Source of the DNA: an uncultured Lachnospiraceae bacterium | Lineage (GTDB): Bacteria; Bacillota; Clostridia; Lachnospirales; Lachnospiraceae | Direction: 5' to 3' | DNA length: 64,000 nt | Assembly (NCBI GenBank): GCA_946414885.1 | Contig: CAMKQH010000008.1 | Location: 1 to 64,000 of the forward strand | In this document: positions 34,692-43,802 of the stretch, piece by piece | Layout: the number at the start of each line of letters is the position of its first letter | Position numbering within the stretch: position 1 is the stretch's first letter | Notes under the pieces: generated by a model | Databases searched by the model: none | What the model saw: the letters and a program-made list of their open reading frames with translations, nothing else | Told to the model about the DNA's origin: nothing | Translations under genes and position numbers: made by a program

Positions 34692-36143
34692 GTGAGAGTA
34701 TTGATCTTAAATGGTTCGCCGTCAGGCGAGAACAGCATTACGCTTCAGACAATGCATTACATCCAGAAGTTTTATCCGAAGCGGGAGTATCACGAGCTTC
34801 ACGTGGCGCAGAAGATCCGCATGTTTGAGACGGATTTTTCCAGTGCGCGGGAGGAACTGCTTGCCGCGGATCTCGTGGTTTTTTGTTATCCGGTGTATAC
34901 TTTTCTTGTGCCGGCCCAACTCCATCGCTTCATCGAGCTGATGAAGGAGAGCGGCATTGATTTTCACGGGAAATACGCGACCCAGGTCACGACGTCAAAG
35001 CATTTTTACGACGTGACGGCGCATGAGTACGTGCGGGAGAATTGCCTAGACATGGGCTTTCACGTGATCCGGGGGCTTTCCGCGGACATGGAAGATCTCC
35101 TTCATCCAAAGGGACAAAAGGATGCGCGGGCATTTTTCCATCACGTGCTTTGGTCCATGAAGCAAGGGGATTCCGAGAAAGAGACAAGCAAGGCCGAGAC
35201 TCTGAAAAGTGAAAATTTGATGGACGAGACTCCGAAGGACGAGAGCAAGAAGATCGTCGTGGTTGCTGACGTGACGGAGGGAAATGAAGTGCTTCCGGTG
35301 ATGATCCGCGAGTTTGAGAAGGCATCGCCCTATCCCGTGAGCGTCGTCAATATCCGTGAATTTCCCTTTGCGGGCGGATGCCTGGGGTGCTTCCACTGCG
35401 CGGCGGACGGAACCTGCATCTACAAAGACCGTTTTGATGATTTTCTCCGGGAGAAGATCCAGACGGCGGATGCCTGCGTCTATGCCTTTACGATCAAGGA
35501 TCATTCCATGGGACAGCGCTTCAAGCTCTTTGACGACCGGCAATTTTGCAACGGTCACCGGACGGTCACCATGGGAAAACCCGTAGGCTACCTGATTGAC
35601 GGGAATTATGCGAGTGAGCCGAACCTGCGGACGCTGATCGAAGCGCGGGCGCAGGTGGGTGGCAATTATTTTGCAGGAGTCGCATGCACGCCGGCGGAAG
35701 AGGCCGACGGTGCCGTGGCAGAACAGAACGTGACGTTGGTAAAGGCTGACGGTGTTTCTGCAACTATAAGACTGGACGTTTCCAAGGAGATCGGGAGGCT
35801 GGCGGCGGAATTGGCGTACTGCGTGCGTCATCATTACAACCAGCCCGCTGATTTTTACGGCGTGGGCGGCATGAAGATCTTCCGCGACCTGATCTACCAA
35901 ATGCAGGGTATGATGCGCGAGGATCACAGGTTTTACAAGGAACATGGCTTTTATGATTTCCCGCAAAAGAGCAAGGGAAAGATCCTTGGCATGTATCTGG
36001 TGGGTGCCATGATCAACAATCCCGCGTTGGCGAAGAAGATTGGCGGAAACATGACAAAGGGCATGCTGATGCCATACAAGAGCGTGATCGACAAGGCAGG
36101 GACGCATGGAAAGAAAAAGAGACAGGCAAGTAGGGAAAGCTAG
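34692..36143 (+). CDS. Tandem flavodoxin-like NAD(P)H-dependent oxidoreductase
   Basis: The product has 483 residues from a GTG start with AAGGAGGCGG upstream. Two flavodoxin-like halves are seen: the first with ILNGSPSGENSITLQT and FCYPVYTFLVPAQL, the second with IVVVADVTEGNEVL and GGCLGCFHCAADGTC. The Cys cluster in the second half resembles iron-sulfur flavoproteins. A basic C-terminal tail follows. It may transfer electrons from NAD(P)H; no partner is identified. Confidence 0.75.
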   Translation: MRVLILNGSPSGENSITLQTMHYIQKFYPKREYHELHVAQKIRMFETDFSSAREELLAADLVVFCYPVYTFLVPAQLHRFIELMKESGIDFHGKYATQVTTSKHFYDVTAHEYVRENCLDMGFHVIRGLSADMEDLLHPKGQKDARAFFHHVLWSMKQGDSEKETSKAETLKSENLMDETPKDESKKIVVVADVTEGNEVLPVMIREFEKASPYPVSVVNIREFPFAGGCLGCFHCAADGTCIYKDRFDDFLREKIQTADACVYAFTIKDHSMGQRFKLFDDRQFCNGHRTVTMGKPVGYLIDGNYASEPNLRTLIEARAQVGGNYFAGVACTPAEEADGAVAEQNVTLVKADGVSATIRLDVSKEIGRLAAELAYCVRHHYNQPADFYGVGGMKIFRDLIYQMQGMMREDHRFYKEHGFYDFPQKSKGKILGMYLVGAMINNPALAKKIGGNMTKGMLMPYKSVIDKAGTHGKKKRQASRES

Positions 36144-36193
36144 ATGACAAGTGCTGACAACAAGAAGAACAAAGAGAAAGGCAGGACAAAAAC

Positions 36194-37237
36194 GTGAAGA
36201 AATTCGAGGGATTTCACAAGGGCATAAATTTAGGCGGATGGCTGTCGCAGTGCGGCTGGAACAATTACAACAAGGCGCACTATGATACTTTTATAATCGA
36301 GCGTGATTTTGCGCTGGTGAAGGAATGGGGACTGGATCACGTGCGCGTTCCCGTGGACGCAGAGGTCATCCAGGAAGAGGACGGCACGATGAAGGAAGAC
36401 GGTCTGGCTTACGTGGATCAGTGCATTGCTTGGTGTCAGAAATATGGATTAAACATGGTACTGGACCTTCATAAGGCACACGGCTACGTGTTTGACGATG
36501 CGAATAACTGCCAGTTCTTTTATCAGGAAAAGCTGCAGGACATTTTTGTGGAGCTGTGGAAAAACCTCGCGCAGAGATATGGAAAGTACCGTGATTTTGT
36601 GGTGTTGGAGCTCCTGAATGAAGTGACCAACAGGGAGTTCGCGGAGCCTTGGAATAAGATCGCGGCGAGAACCATCAAGGCGATCCGTGAGATCGATCAG
36701 GACGTTCGCATCATCGTTGGAGGCATTTTTAACGACAGCATTTACGGCCTAACGCTCCTGGATCCTCCCGCAGATGAAAACATTGTGTTTACGTTCCATT
36801 GCTACAGCCCGCTGGCGTTCACGCATCAGGGTGCACACTGGGTGGATCGCATGCCCAGGGACCCTGAAAAGTGGAAGTTCTCCTATCCCGGAACGGTGGC
36901 TGAGTATAAGGCGCGCACGGAAGAATTCTTTGGTCATGACTTTGACTCGGAGTTCCCTGACACGCTGCCGGAACAGATGAACGGCGCCTATTTTGAGAAT
37001 TTACTCCAGCCGGCCCTTGCGATCGCTGAGAAATATAACGTGGCACTGTACTGCGGGGAATATGGCGTGATCGATCTTGCCAATCCGAAGGACGCACTCG
37101 CATGGTACCGTGACATGAACGGCGCGTTGGAAAAGTTTGGCATTCCCCGCGCTGCCTGGTCCCATCATTCCATGAACTTTGGACTGGCTGATCCCTGGCT
37201 GGACGGCGTGAGAGACCAGCTGGTTAAGTATTTGTAA
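36194..37237 (+). CDS. Glycoside hydrolase family 5 (cellulase-like), cytoplasmic
   Basis: The product has 347 residues from a GTG start. It has the (beta/alpha)8 GH5 pattern: GINLGGWLSQCG at the start, VLDLHKAHGY, the acid/base Glu in LELLNEVTN, the HCYSP element and the nucleophile Glu in YCGEYGV. No signal peptide is visible, so it acts inside the cell, probably on imported beta-linked oligosaccharides. It lies between a flavoprotein and a GNAT gene; no transport genes are nearby. Confidence 0.87.
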   Translation: MKKFEGFHKGINLGGWLSQCGWNNYNKAHYDTFIIERDFALVKEWGLDHVRVPVDAEVIQEEDGTMKEDGLAYVDQCIAWCQKYGLNMVLDLHKAHGYVFDDANNCQFFYQEKLQDIFVELWKNLAQRYGKYRDFVVLELLNEVTNREFAEPWNKIAARTIKAIREIDQDVRIIVGGIFNDSIYGLTLLDPPADENIVFTFHCYSPLAFTHQGAHWVDRMPRDPEKWKFSYPGTVAEYKARTEEFFGHDFDSEFPDTLPEQMNGAYFENLLQPALAIAEKYNVALYCGEYGVIDLANPKDALAWYRDMNGALEKFGIPRAAWSHHSMNFGLADPWLDGVRDQLVKYL

Positions 37238-37307
37238 TTCCGTGGCTTTGAAGTAAGAAAAAGCCGCCTTCGACAGGGATTCTTGAGATTTTTGAAGGAA
37301 TGTAAGG

Positions 37308-37889
37308 ATGGAAAACGAAGAGATAACGCTGCGGCTTGCGACCCTTGACGACGCGCCGCGGCTATTGGACATTTATGGGTATTACGTAAAAAACACGGCC
37401 ATCACCTTTGAATATGAGGTGCCGTCTCTGGAGGAATTCCGTGGCAGGATGACCGCGATCTCGGCGAAGTACCCATATCTTTGCGCCGTGCGGGGAGATC
37501 AGATCCTGGGATATGCCTATGCAGGACCTTTTCACGTAAGGGCGGCGTACCATTGGGCGTCTGAGCTCACCATTTATTTGGACAAGGACGTGCGAAAGAC
37601 AGGACTTGGAAGGCTTTTATACGGGCGGATGGAGGAGATCCTAAAGAAAATGGGAATCCTGAACCTCTATGCCTGCATTGGTTATCCTGAGAAGGATGAC
37701 GAATACCTTACCGCCAACAGCGCGCAGTTTCATGAACACTTGGGATTTCACCTGGTGGGGACTTTCCAAAACTGCGGTTATAAATTCCAGCGGTGGTATC
37801 ACATGGTCTTTATGGAGAAGATCATTGGAGAGCACGTGACGCCCCAGCCGGAAGTCATCTGGTTCCCGGAGCTGCAGGACGTGGAGTAA
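37308..37889 (+). CDS. GNAT N-acetyltransferase (phosphinothricin acetyltransferase-like)
   Basis: The product has 193 residues. The arrangement IYGYYVKNTAITFEYE then ILGYAYAGPFHVRAAYHWASE, TIYLDKDVRKTGLGRLLYG (acetyl-CoA loop) and HEHLGFHLVGTF fits the Pat/Bar subfamily. It would acetylate a small amine with acetyl-CoA. The true substrate is unknown. GAAGGAATGTAAGG precedes the ATG. Confidence 0.85.
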   Translation: MENEEITLRLATLDDAPRLLDIYGYYVKNTAITFEYEVPSLEEFRGRMTAISAKYPYLCAVRGDQILGYAYAGPFHVRAAYHWASELTIYLDKDVRKTGLGRLLYGRMEEILKKMGILNLYACIGYPEKDDEYLTANSAQFHEHLGFHLVGTFQNCGYKFQRWYHMVFMEKIIGEHVTPQPEVIWFPELQDVE

Positions 37890-37941
37890 GGCAGGTCTTT
37901 GGCAGGGAATGGAAGGTCTGGCAGGGAAGGATGGAAACGAC

Positions 37942-38811
37942 ATGGAGAGAAGGACAAAGATCCTGGCGCTTGTCGGAAAGGGCGGCGTTGGAAAGACTAC
38001 GATCTGCTCGGCCTTTGTGAGGATCTTAAATGAAAAGCATCCGGAAGCGAAAATCCTTGCGATCGACGCGGATCCGGCGGTGGGACTGTCCACGGCCCTG
38101 GGGGTGACGCCTGGGGTGACGCTGGATGACCTTCGGCGGGAGATCATCGAAAAGGCTGCAACAGGCGCCGGTAAGGAAGCCATAGAGCTTCTGGGGGAAG
38201 TGCGATTTCGCATATTTGACGCGCTGACGGAAACGGACCGCTTTGCATTTCTGGCCATTGGCAGGCCGGAGGGCGCGGGATGCTACTGCGCCGTGAATGC
38301 GTATTTGAAAGAAGTCATCGAGATGATCAGCAGGGATTTTGATTTCGTCGTGATCGACGGCGAAGCCGGGATCGAGCAGGTAAACCGCAGGGTCATGGAG
38401 AAAGTGACGCATTTGTTTTTTGTGACGGACGGAAGCAAAAAAGGAATACAGGTGATAAATGCCATTCGTCACGTGGCGGATGAGCTTGTCGCATATGATA
38501 AATGCGGCGTGATCCTAAACCGCGTGGAGGATCCGGAGGTGATCCGGACCTTGACCGGAGGCAATCCTGCGTGGGAGGCACCAAAGCCTGAAACGGATCC
38601 GGCAGGGGAGGCGCCAAAGCCTGGAACGGATCCGGCAGGGGAGGCGCCGAAGTCTGGCACGGTTCTGGCAGGGATGGAGCTCCTTAGCGTGATCCCCGGG
38701 GATCCGGAGCATGCGAGAAATGACGTTTTGGGAAAAAGTATTTTTGAATTATCTGCAGACGCACCAGTCTGCATGGGCGCCAGAGAGGCGCTTGAACGAA
38801 TGGGACTGTAG
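37942..38811 (+). CDS. CooC-like MinD-family ATPase (nickel/metal-centre maturation type)
   Basis: The product is about 289 residues. The deviant Walker A GKGGVGKTT near the N-terminus, then ILAIDADPAVGLSTALGV, FDFVVIDGEAGIEQVNR and VTDGSKKG are typical of CooC, which uses ATP to insert nickel into CO dehydrogenase. The start ATG is at 37942, after GGGAAGGATGG. Residues about 212-244 are three tandem 11-residue repeats (EAPKPGTDPAG-like), an insertion not expected in CooC. Other CO/nickel-related genes lie nearby (43005, 43803), but no CO dehydrogenase is in the window. Confidence 0.82.
   Translation: MERRTKILALVGKGGVGKTTICSAFVRILNEKHPEAKILAIDADPAVGLSTALGVTPGVTLDDLRREIIEKAATGAGKEAIELLGEVRFRIFDALTETDRFAFLAIGRPEGAGCYCAVNAYLKEVIEMISRDFDFVVIDGEAGIEQVNRRVMEKVTHLFFVTDGSKKGIQVINAIRHVADELVAYDKCGVILNRVEDPEVIRTLTGGNPAWEAPKPETDPAGEAPKPGTDPAGEAPKSGTVLAGMELLSVIPGDPEHARNDVLGKSIFELSADAPVCMGAREALERMGL
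38575..38673 (+). repeat. Three tandem 33-bp repeats within the CooC-like gene
   Basis: The units begin at 38575, 38608 and 38641 and encode EAPKPETDPAG, EAPKPGTDPAG and EAPKSGTVLAG. They are in frame, so a change in copy number would alter length but not the frame. Confidence 0.85.
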
Positions 38812-38841
38812 GGATACGGCCATTTGAGGAGGAACTGTACA

Positions 38842-40962
38842 ATGGGTGCGGAAATGGTTTTTATCAGTTATTCGTCGAAGAATGCGGAGCTGGCAGATGC
38901 CATGGTGGCATATCTGGAGAAAAAGGGCATTACGTGTTGGTACGCGCCGAGGAACATTGAACCCGGTTCGGAATGGGTGCCGGCAATTAAAAGCGCGCTC
39001 CAGACGACGAAGGTGTTTGTCTTGCTTTATACGCCTCAGTCAAATCAGTCAAGACAGGTCATGAATGAAGTGGCGCTTGCGTTTAATGCAGGAAAAACCA
39101 TGGTTCCGTATTGCGCTACGGATGAGAAAATGAATGATGAGCTGGAGTATTATCTCACGCGGGTTCACTGGTTAAATGCGGTGAACAAGCCGCAGGAGGA
39201 GTGCTTCGAGGAACTCAGCAAATTGATAGAGGGCAACCTGCACCGCATGAACGTAGAGATTCATCCCGTTGATGCAGAGACCATGCGGAAAGCGGAGGCA
39301 GTACGGAAAGCGGAAACCATGCGGGAGAACTGGGAATCTTCCGTAGCCGGGATCGTACGGGAAGCCGAGACGGTACGGGAAGCAGGAACCACGCGAGAGA
39401 ACTGGACCGCACTGGAAGCCGGGGCAACGACGGAAGCAGGAACCACGCGGGAGAACTGGACCGCACCGGAAGCCGGGGCAACGACGGAAGCAGGAACCAC
39501 GCGGGAGAACCGGACCGCACCGGAAGCCGGGGCAACGCCGGAAGCAGGAACCACGCGGGAGAACTGGACCGCACCGGAAGCCGGGGTAACGCCGGCAGCA
39601 GGAGCCATGCAGGAGAACCGGACCGTGCAGACAACGGAAGTAAATGCAGATGCGGAAGCAGAGGCGACGGTACCAGGGCCGGCGGCACCGGAGGCGCCCA
39701 AGGCATCGTCAGGTTACGTGGCAGGCCAGGAGGCTGAGGCTGCGGTACGGGCGATCAAGGCAATGCGTGAAGCACGGAAGAAGGAGGCCTTGGACAAGAC
39801 GGCTCTGGAAGATGAGGCGGATGATAAAAAGTCCGGCTGGGGAGCCCTTAACGGGAGAACGCGTAAGATCATTCTTTGGGGAGGCGTCGCTGCAGGTTTT
39901 CTAGTCTTGCTTCTTCTGGGAATCCTTCTGGGAACAAAGCTTGCAAAGTCTGGCAAGGAGGATCCTGAGGACGAACGGGTGGAGAGTGAGAGTTCCCGGG
40001 AGATAGCAGATTCCAAAGAATCAAGCGGTTCTAAGGAATCCAGCGTATCTAAGGACGACGGCAAAGCTTGGGAAGAAAGCATTGCCGCGCTGAGTGCCGT
40101 GGAAAAAAGAGAATTGGGATACCAATACTTGGACGGTTATGGCGTGGAGCAGGACGTGGAACTGGGACGCAAGCTCTTAAAGCAAGCAGGTGATGAAGGT
40201 GATTTCGAAGCGAAGGTTGCCTACGGAAAGGACTTGCTTTACGGCACCAGCGGCGGAGCAATCGACGAAGAGGAAGGCGTACGCGTGTTGAAACAGATCG
40301 TTGACGGTGGGTCAAAGGATCCTGGCGTAATGACTGCTTTGGCGGATTATTATGACGCTGCGAAAAGCTATAGGGAGGCACTGCGTTATTACCAGTTTGC
40401 ATCCGACGTCGTGACGGATGAGAACGTTTGCCTGAAATTAGCCGAGTATTACCTGGAAGGCAAAGGAACAAAGAAAGACGCTGAAGTCGCCAAGGGATGG
40501 CTAAATCGTTCCCGTGGCGTGGATCCGTATTCGCCAGGGGCAGATGAATATGACGTTTTGGCGTATTTTTGCATCTATGGCATGATGAGCGTTCCTTCGA
40601 ATCTAAAGTATGACGTTATTCTGCAAGCGGCGGAGGAAGGGGATCCGACGTCCGCGGAATGGTTGGTGCAGAAGTATTTTGATGAAAAAAAGTTAATGAG
40701 GATATGGGAGCAGGACAACGGGGGAAGTGAAATTTCGTTGGACGAAGATGGCAATTTTATTTATGATCGATTTACCACAGGCAGTGAATATCGTGGTACC
40801 TATGAGATCAAAAAAAACCGCATCATCTTTTCCTTTGAAATCGGGGGAACCTGGACGGCAGAGTTTCATTTCCAGGGAGAAGAGCGATTTATGGATATGA
40901 CGGTCCAAGACGTTCCTTACAGATTCATTGACGTCACGGAGAAGTATTTTTCATTGGATTAG
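38842..40962 (+). CDS. TIR-domain protein with transmembrane segment and Sel1-like repeats
   Basis: The product is about 706 residues. An N-terminal TIR_2 domain (about 4-130) has VFISYSSKNAELADAMVAYL, ITCWYAPRNIEPGSEW and VFVLLYTPQS. A low-complexity linker (about 150-310) holds four to five 18-residue repeats. One transmembrane helix follows (about 343-366), then Sel1/TPR-like repeats (AVEKRELGYQYLDGYGVEQD onward) and a small beta-rich C-terminal domain. The start is the ATG at 38842 with GAGGAGG nine bases upstream. It may sense something outside and signal through TIR; NADase activity cannot be judged. Confidence 0.85.
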   Translation: MGAEMVFISYSSKNAELADAMVAYLEKKGITCWYAPRNIEPGSEWVPAIKSALQTTKVFVLLYTPQSNQSRQVMNEVALAFNAGKTMVPYCATDEKMNDELEYYLTRVHWLNAVNKPQEECFEELSKLIEGNLHRMNVEIHPVDAETMRKAEAVRKAETMRENWESSVAGIVREAETVREAGTTRENWTALEAGATTEAGTTRENWTAPEAGATTEAGTTRENRTAPEAGATPEAGTTRENWTAPEAGVTPAAGAMQENRTVQTTEVNADAEAEATVPGPAAPEAPKASSGYVAGQEAEAAVRAIKAMREARKKEALDKTALEDEADDKKSGWGALNGRTRKIILWGGVAAGFLVLLLLGILLGTKLAKSGKEDPEDERVESESSREIADSKESSGSKESSVSKDDGKAWEESIAALSAVEKRELGYQYLDGYGVEQDVELGRKLLKQAGDEGDFEAKVAYGKDLLYGTSGGAIDEEEGVRVLKQIVDGGSKDPGVMTALADYYDAAKSYREALRYYQFASDVVTDENVCLKLAEYYLEGKGTKKDAEVAKGWLNRSRGVDPYSPGADEYDVLAYFCIYGMMSVPSNLKYDVILQAAEEGDPTSAEWLVQKYFDEKKLMRIWEQDNGGSEISLDEDGNFIYDRFTTGSEYRGTYEIKKNRIIFSFEIGGTWTAEFHFQGEERFMDMTVQDVPYRFIDVTEKYFSLD
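39379..39627 (+). repeat. 54-bp tandem repeats in the TIR gene
   Basis: Units begin at 39379, 39433, 39487 and 39541, with a decayed fifth at 39595. Each encodes about EAGTTRENWTAPEAGATT. They are in frame and nearly identical, so copy number is likely to vary between strains. This is a coding repeat, not a CRISPR. Confidence 0.9.
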
Positions 40963-40988
40963 AGAGACTGGAAGGAGTTAGGCTGGAA

Positions 40989-41780
40989 ATGAAATATTTT
41001 GGCGGTTGCGACGTGGGTTCCACCTATACCAAGGCAGTGATCGTGGATGAGACGGGGAAGATTGTTTCGAGCACGACCATCCGGAGCAGGATCCGTGCGG
41101 AGGAATCTGCGAAAAGTGCCATGCAGGAGGTGCTGACGGCAGCAGGATTAAAGGAATCCAGTGATCTTACGTATCTGATCGGCACGGGCTACGGGCGCAA
41201 CAAGGTGCCCTTTGCGGACGAGAACGTATCTGAAATCTCCTGTCACGCCATGGGCGTGCACGTGACGGATCCATCCGTCAAAGCGGTCATCGACATTGGC
41301 GGTCAGGACGTGAAGGGCATCGCCGTGGATACGGACGGAACAGTTAAGAATTTTGCGATGAATGACAAGTGTGCGGCCGGCACGGGACGCTTTTATGAAG
41401 CGATGGCCCGCTCTTTTGAGATGGAGCTCCCGGAGTTTTCGAAGCTCTCACTTAAGGCGAAGAACGTGATTCCGATCACCGCCCAGTGTACCGTGTTTGC
41501 AGAGTCGGAGGTCATCAGCCTTGTCGGCGAGGGCAAGCCCATGGAAGAGATCGCGGCAGGCATTCAGATGGCAGTGGCAAAGCGTTGTTTTATTATGGCA
41601 AAGAAGGCCGGTGCCACGGACAGCATTGCGCTGACGGGGGGGTGCGCAAAGAATGACGGATTAAAGGCCGCCATTGAAAAGGTTTTAAGGATCAAGGTGG
41701 TGGAATTAAAGACGGATCCACAGCTTATGGGAGCCCTGGGTGCGGCAGAATTCGCAAGGCAGAAGGGCTTGTGCAAGTAG
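40989..41780 (+). CDS. Acyl-CoA dehydratase activator (HgdC/BcrD-type ATPase)
   Basis: The product has 263 residues and the ASKHA ATPase fold (GGCDVGSTYTKAVIVDETG; AVIDIGGQDVKGIAV). It has the two cysteines that bind the [4Fe-4S] cluster between two subunits: C128 in NDKCAAGTGRFYEAM and C167 in TAQCTVFAESEV, 39 residues apart, as in known HgdC. It passes an ATP-energised electron to the dehydratase. The likely partners, at 46076 and 50524, are on the same strand but separated by other genes. Confidence 0.93.
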   Translation: MKYFGGCDVGSTYTKAVIVDETGKIVSSTTIRSRIRAEESAKSAMQEVLTAAGLKESSDLTYLIGTGYGRNKVPFADENVSEISCHAMGVHVTDPSVKAVIDIGGQDVKGIAVDTDGTVKNFAMNDKCAAGTGRFYEAMARSFEMELPEFSKLSLKAKNVIPITAQCTVFAESEVISLVGEGKPMEEIAAGIQMAVAKRCFIMAKKAGATDSIALTGGCAKNDGLKAAIEKVLRIKVVELKTDPQLMGALGAAEFARQKGLCK

Positions 41781-41808
41781 CTATTTCTAACTTGGGAGGA
41801 GCAATTTT

Positions 41809-43002
41809 ATGTATTATGCCAGCATAGGAATGCTTTCCATTATTGTTCTTATCATAGTCAATTATGAGGCCCTGATGAATTCTCACCTAGAGAAAAGTCA
41901 GGTTGCAAAACGCAGGTATCGACAGTTCCTTTTTGGAGTTATCGTTTATCTTCTTTCGGACATTTTTTGGGGAATTTTGTACGGGCAAAGGCTGATCCTT
42001 TTGGCTTATGCGGACACGGTGATCTATTTCCTGTCCATGGTGGTTTCCGTGTTCCTGTGGACCAGGTTTGTGGTGGCGTATCTGAAAAACAAGAAAGCCT
42101 ACGGTAAGTTTTTGATCTATGCCGGCTGGATCATCACAATCTATGAAGTGATCGTCCTTAGCATCAATTTCTTCACTCCGATCGTGTTTGGCTTTAACGA
42201 TGATAAGGAATACGTGCCAGGCAGGTCAAGGTACGTAACGCTCTTCATCCAAATGTTTCTGTTCTTTTTGACTTCCCTTTATTCCTTTATCGTGGCGACA
42301 AAATCGGAGGACGAGGACAAACGCCACCATAAGACCATAGGCTTTTCCGGCATTGCCATGACCATCTTTATCGCACTGCAATCCTTATACCCCTTGATGC
42401 CGTTTTATGCGGTGGGATGCCTTTTGGCTACTTGCATGATCCACACCTTTGTCTATAAGGACGAGACCGTGACGTATGCCCGGGAGATCGGCACGACCAA
42501 GCAACTGGCCTACAGGGATGCCCTTACGGGAGTCAAAAACAAAATGGCTTACCTGGAGAAACTGAAGGATCTGGAGATCCACGTGGAAGAAGGAACCATT
42601 AAGGAATATGCCGTCGCGGTGTTTGACGTAAACGATCTGAAGAAAGTAAATGACACGTTGGGGCATGAAGAGGGAGACCGGTATCTCAAAGAAGCATGTA
42701 AATTTATCTGTCTGCGGTTTAAGTACAGTCCGGTATTCCGCATTGGCGGGGATGAGTTTGCCGTCATCCTGGAAGAATTGGATTACAGGGATCGGGATGA
42801 GATCATGCGAGGCTTTGATGAGGATGTAGACAAAAATCAAAGAGACGGGCTTGTGGTTGTTGCGGGCGGCATTAGCGTTTATGATCCCGAGTCAGATGAA
42901 AGCTACAATGACGTCTTTATGCGGGCAGACCGAAAGATGTATGAACGCAAGGAATTCCTAAAGGGAAGAGCCAAAAGCGAAAATGCAGGAGAAACAATAT
43001 AG
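41809..43002 (+). CDS. Membrane GGDEF protein (probable diguanylate cyclase)
   Basis: The product has 397 residues. The N-terminal part (1-210) has about six hydrophobic segments; the C-terminal GGDEF domain has DALTGVKNKMAYL and the intact active-site motif RIGGDEFAVIL. No RxxD inhibitory site lies just upstream of GGDEF. It probably makes c-di-GMP in response to a membrane signal. GGGAGGAGC precedes the ATG. Confidence 0.9.
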   Translation: MYYASIGMLSIIVLIIVNYEALMNSHLEKSQVAKRRYRQFLFGVIVYLLSDIFWGILYGQRLILLAYADTVIYFLSMVVSVFLWTRFVVAYLKNKKAYGKFLIYAGWIITIYEVIVLSINFFTPIVFGFNDDKEYVPGRSRYVTLFIQMFLFFLTSLYSFIVATKSEDEDKRHHKTIGFSGIAMTIFIALQSLYPLMPFYAVGCLLATCMIHTFVYKDETVTYAREIGTTKQLAYRDALTGVKNKMAYLEKLKDLEIHVEEGTIKEYAVAVFDVNDLKKVNDTLGHEEGDRYLKEACKFICLRFKYSPVFRIGGDEFAVILEELDYRDRDEIMRGFDEDVDKNQRDGLVVVAGGISVYDPESDESYNDVFMRADRKMYERKEFLKGRAKSENAGETI

Positions 43003-43004
43003 GC

Positions 43005-43787
43005 ATGATGCAATTATATGATGCGCTGACCATGCGGGTGAGGGAGCTTCTTTCCGGGCTTTCTCCGAAGATTTATTCTTATGACGCGGCGAAGGCGTGG
43101 CCCGAAACCAAGGATTTTGAGATGATCTTTCAGAAGGATGCAGCCTTTGAACTCGGCGGAGGGAACAAGGCTTCCGTCAACCTGACCTGCGTGACCGGAA
43201 CTACGGAAGTGTTCACGAAATGGCAAGATCCGGCATGCGCCGTTCCGGTCAGCCAGGTCTACGTTTACGGACCGGACCTGCGGGAAATACAAGGGGACGT
43301 AAACTATGCCAGGATCTGCGAGGTGTTGTTGAGAGAAGACGCGGTGCGTTATGCTGGGAACGCAGATCAGACGCTAAAGTTATTGCAGGACATTGATTTT
43401 GTGAAGTTTCACGTTTATGGGAAGGGTTTTATGATGCGGACCTCCGGACAATCCGCGAGGGAGCCGGTGCGCGTGGCCAGGAAGGCCCTGCAGGACGGGA
43501 TCACGTTTGAACGGATGGGAGACGCGATGATTTCCCACTATCAGAAAAACCCAGAGGTTTTGGCCGTCCGGGTGAGTTTCATCACTGAGGATGCGTTTGA
43601 TTATAACGGACTCGCGAAGGAAGCCCAAAAGGCCGTGGAGATCCGGAATTCCTTGTCGAAGATCCAAAAGGGTCTGCCGACGGAGTGCTCCGTCTGTGAC
43701 GTCCGCGAGATCTGCAATGAGGTCACGGGCCTTCGTGAGCTACATTTCGGGAAAAAAGAAAGGCGGGAAAAAGATCCCGCCGGTTGA
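43005..43787 (+). CDS. Acetyl-CoA synthase beta-subunit-like protein (truncated relative to AcsB)
   Basis: The product has 260 residues. FELGGGNKASVNL, VYVYGPDLREI, then PVRVARKALQDGITFERMGD and LAVRVSFITEDAF align in order with the middle domain of acetyl-CoA synthase (AcsB/CdhC). It ends soon after ECSVCDVREICNE (C228, C231, C237), which resembles the start of the A-cluster motif. The remaining AcsB C-terminal domain is missing, so it is unlikely to be a functional acetyl-CoA synthase. The similarity is from memory of AcsB motifs. CooC-like and CooT genes nearby support a metal-centre role. Confidence 0.6.
   Translation: MMQLYDALTMRVRELLSGLSPKIYSYDAAKAWPETKDFEMIFQKDAAFELGGGNKASVNLTCVTGTTEVFTKWQDPACAVPVSQVYVYGPDLREIQGDVNYARICEVLLREDAVRYAGNADQTLKLLQDIDFVKFHVYGKGFMMRTSGQSAREPVRVARKALQDGITFERMGDAMISHYQKNPEVLAVRVSFITEDAFDYNGLAKEAQKAVEIRNSLSKIQKGLPTECSVCDVREICNEVTGLRELHFGKKERREKDPAG
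43751..43781 (-). terminator. Terminator of the minus-strand CooT operon, inside a plus-strand gene
   Basis: The hairpin GGCGGGA/TCCCGCC (43762-43768/43775-43781) is followed on the minus strand by TTTCTTTTTTC. It lies within the last codons of the plus-strand gene at 43005, so the two transcripts converge and overlap. Confidence 0.75.
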
Positions 43788-43802
43788 TCAAAAAGCGCTG
43801 GA

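Noticed and set aside
39379..39627. CRISPR-like regular repeats
   Set aside because: Units are 54 bp in tandem without unique spacers, lie in frame within the TIR gene and encode one 18-residue repeat.
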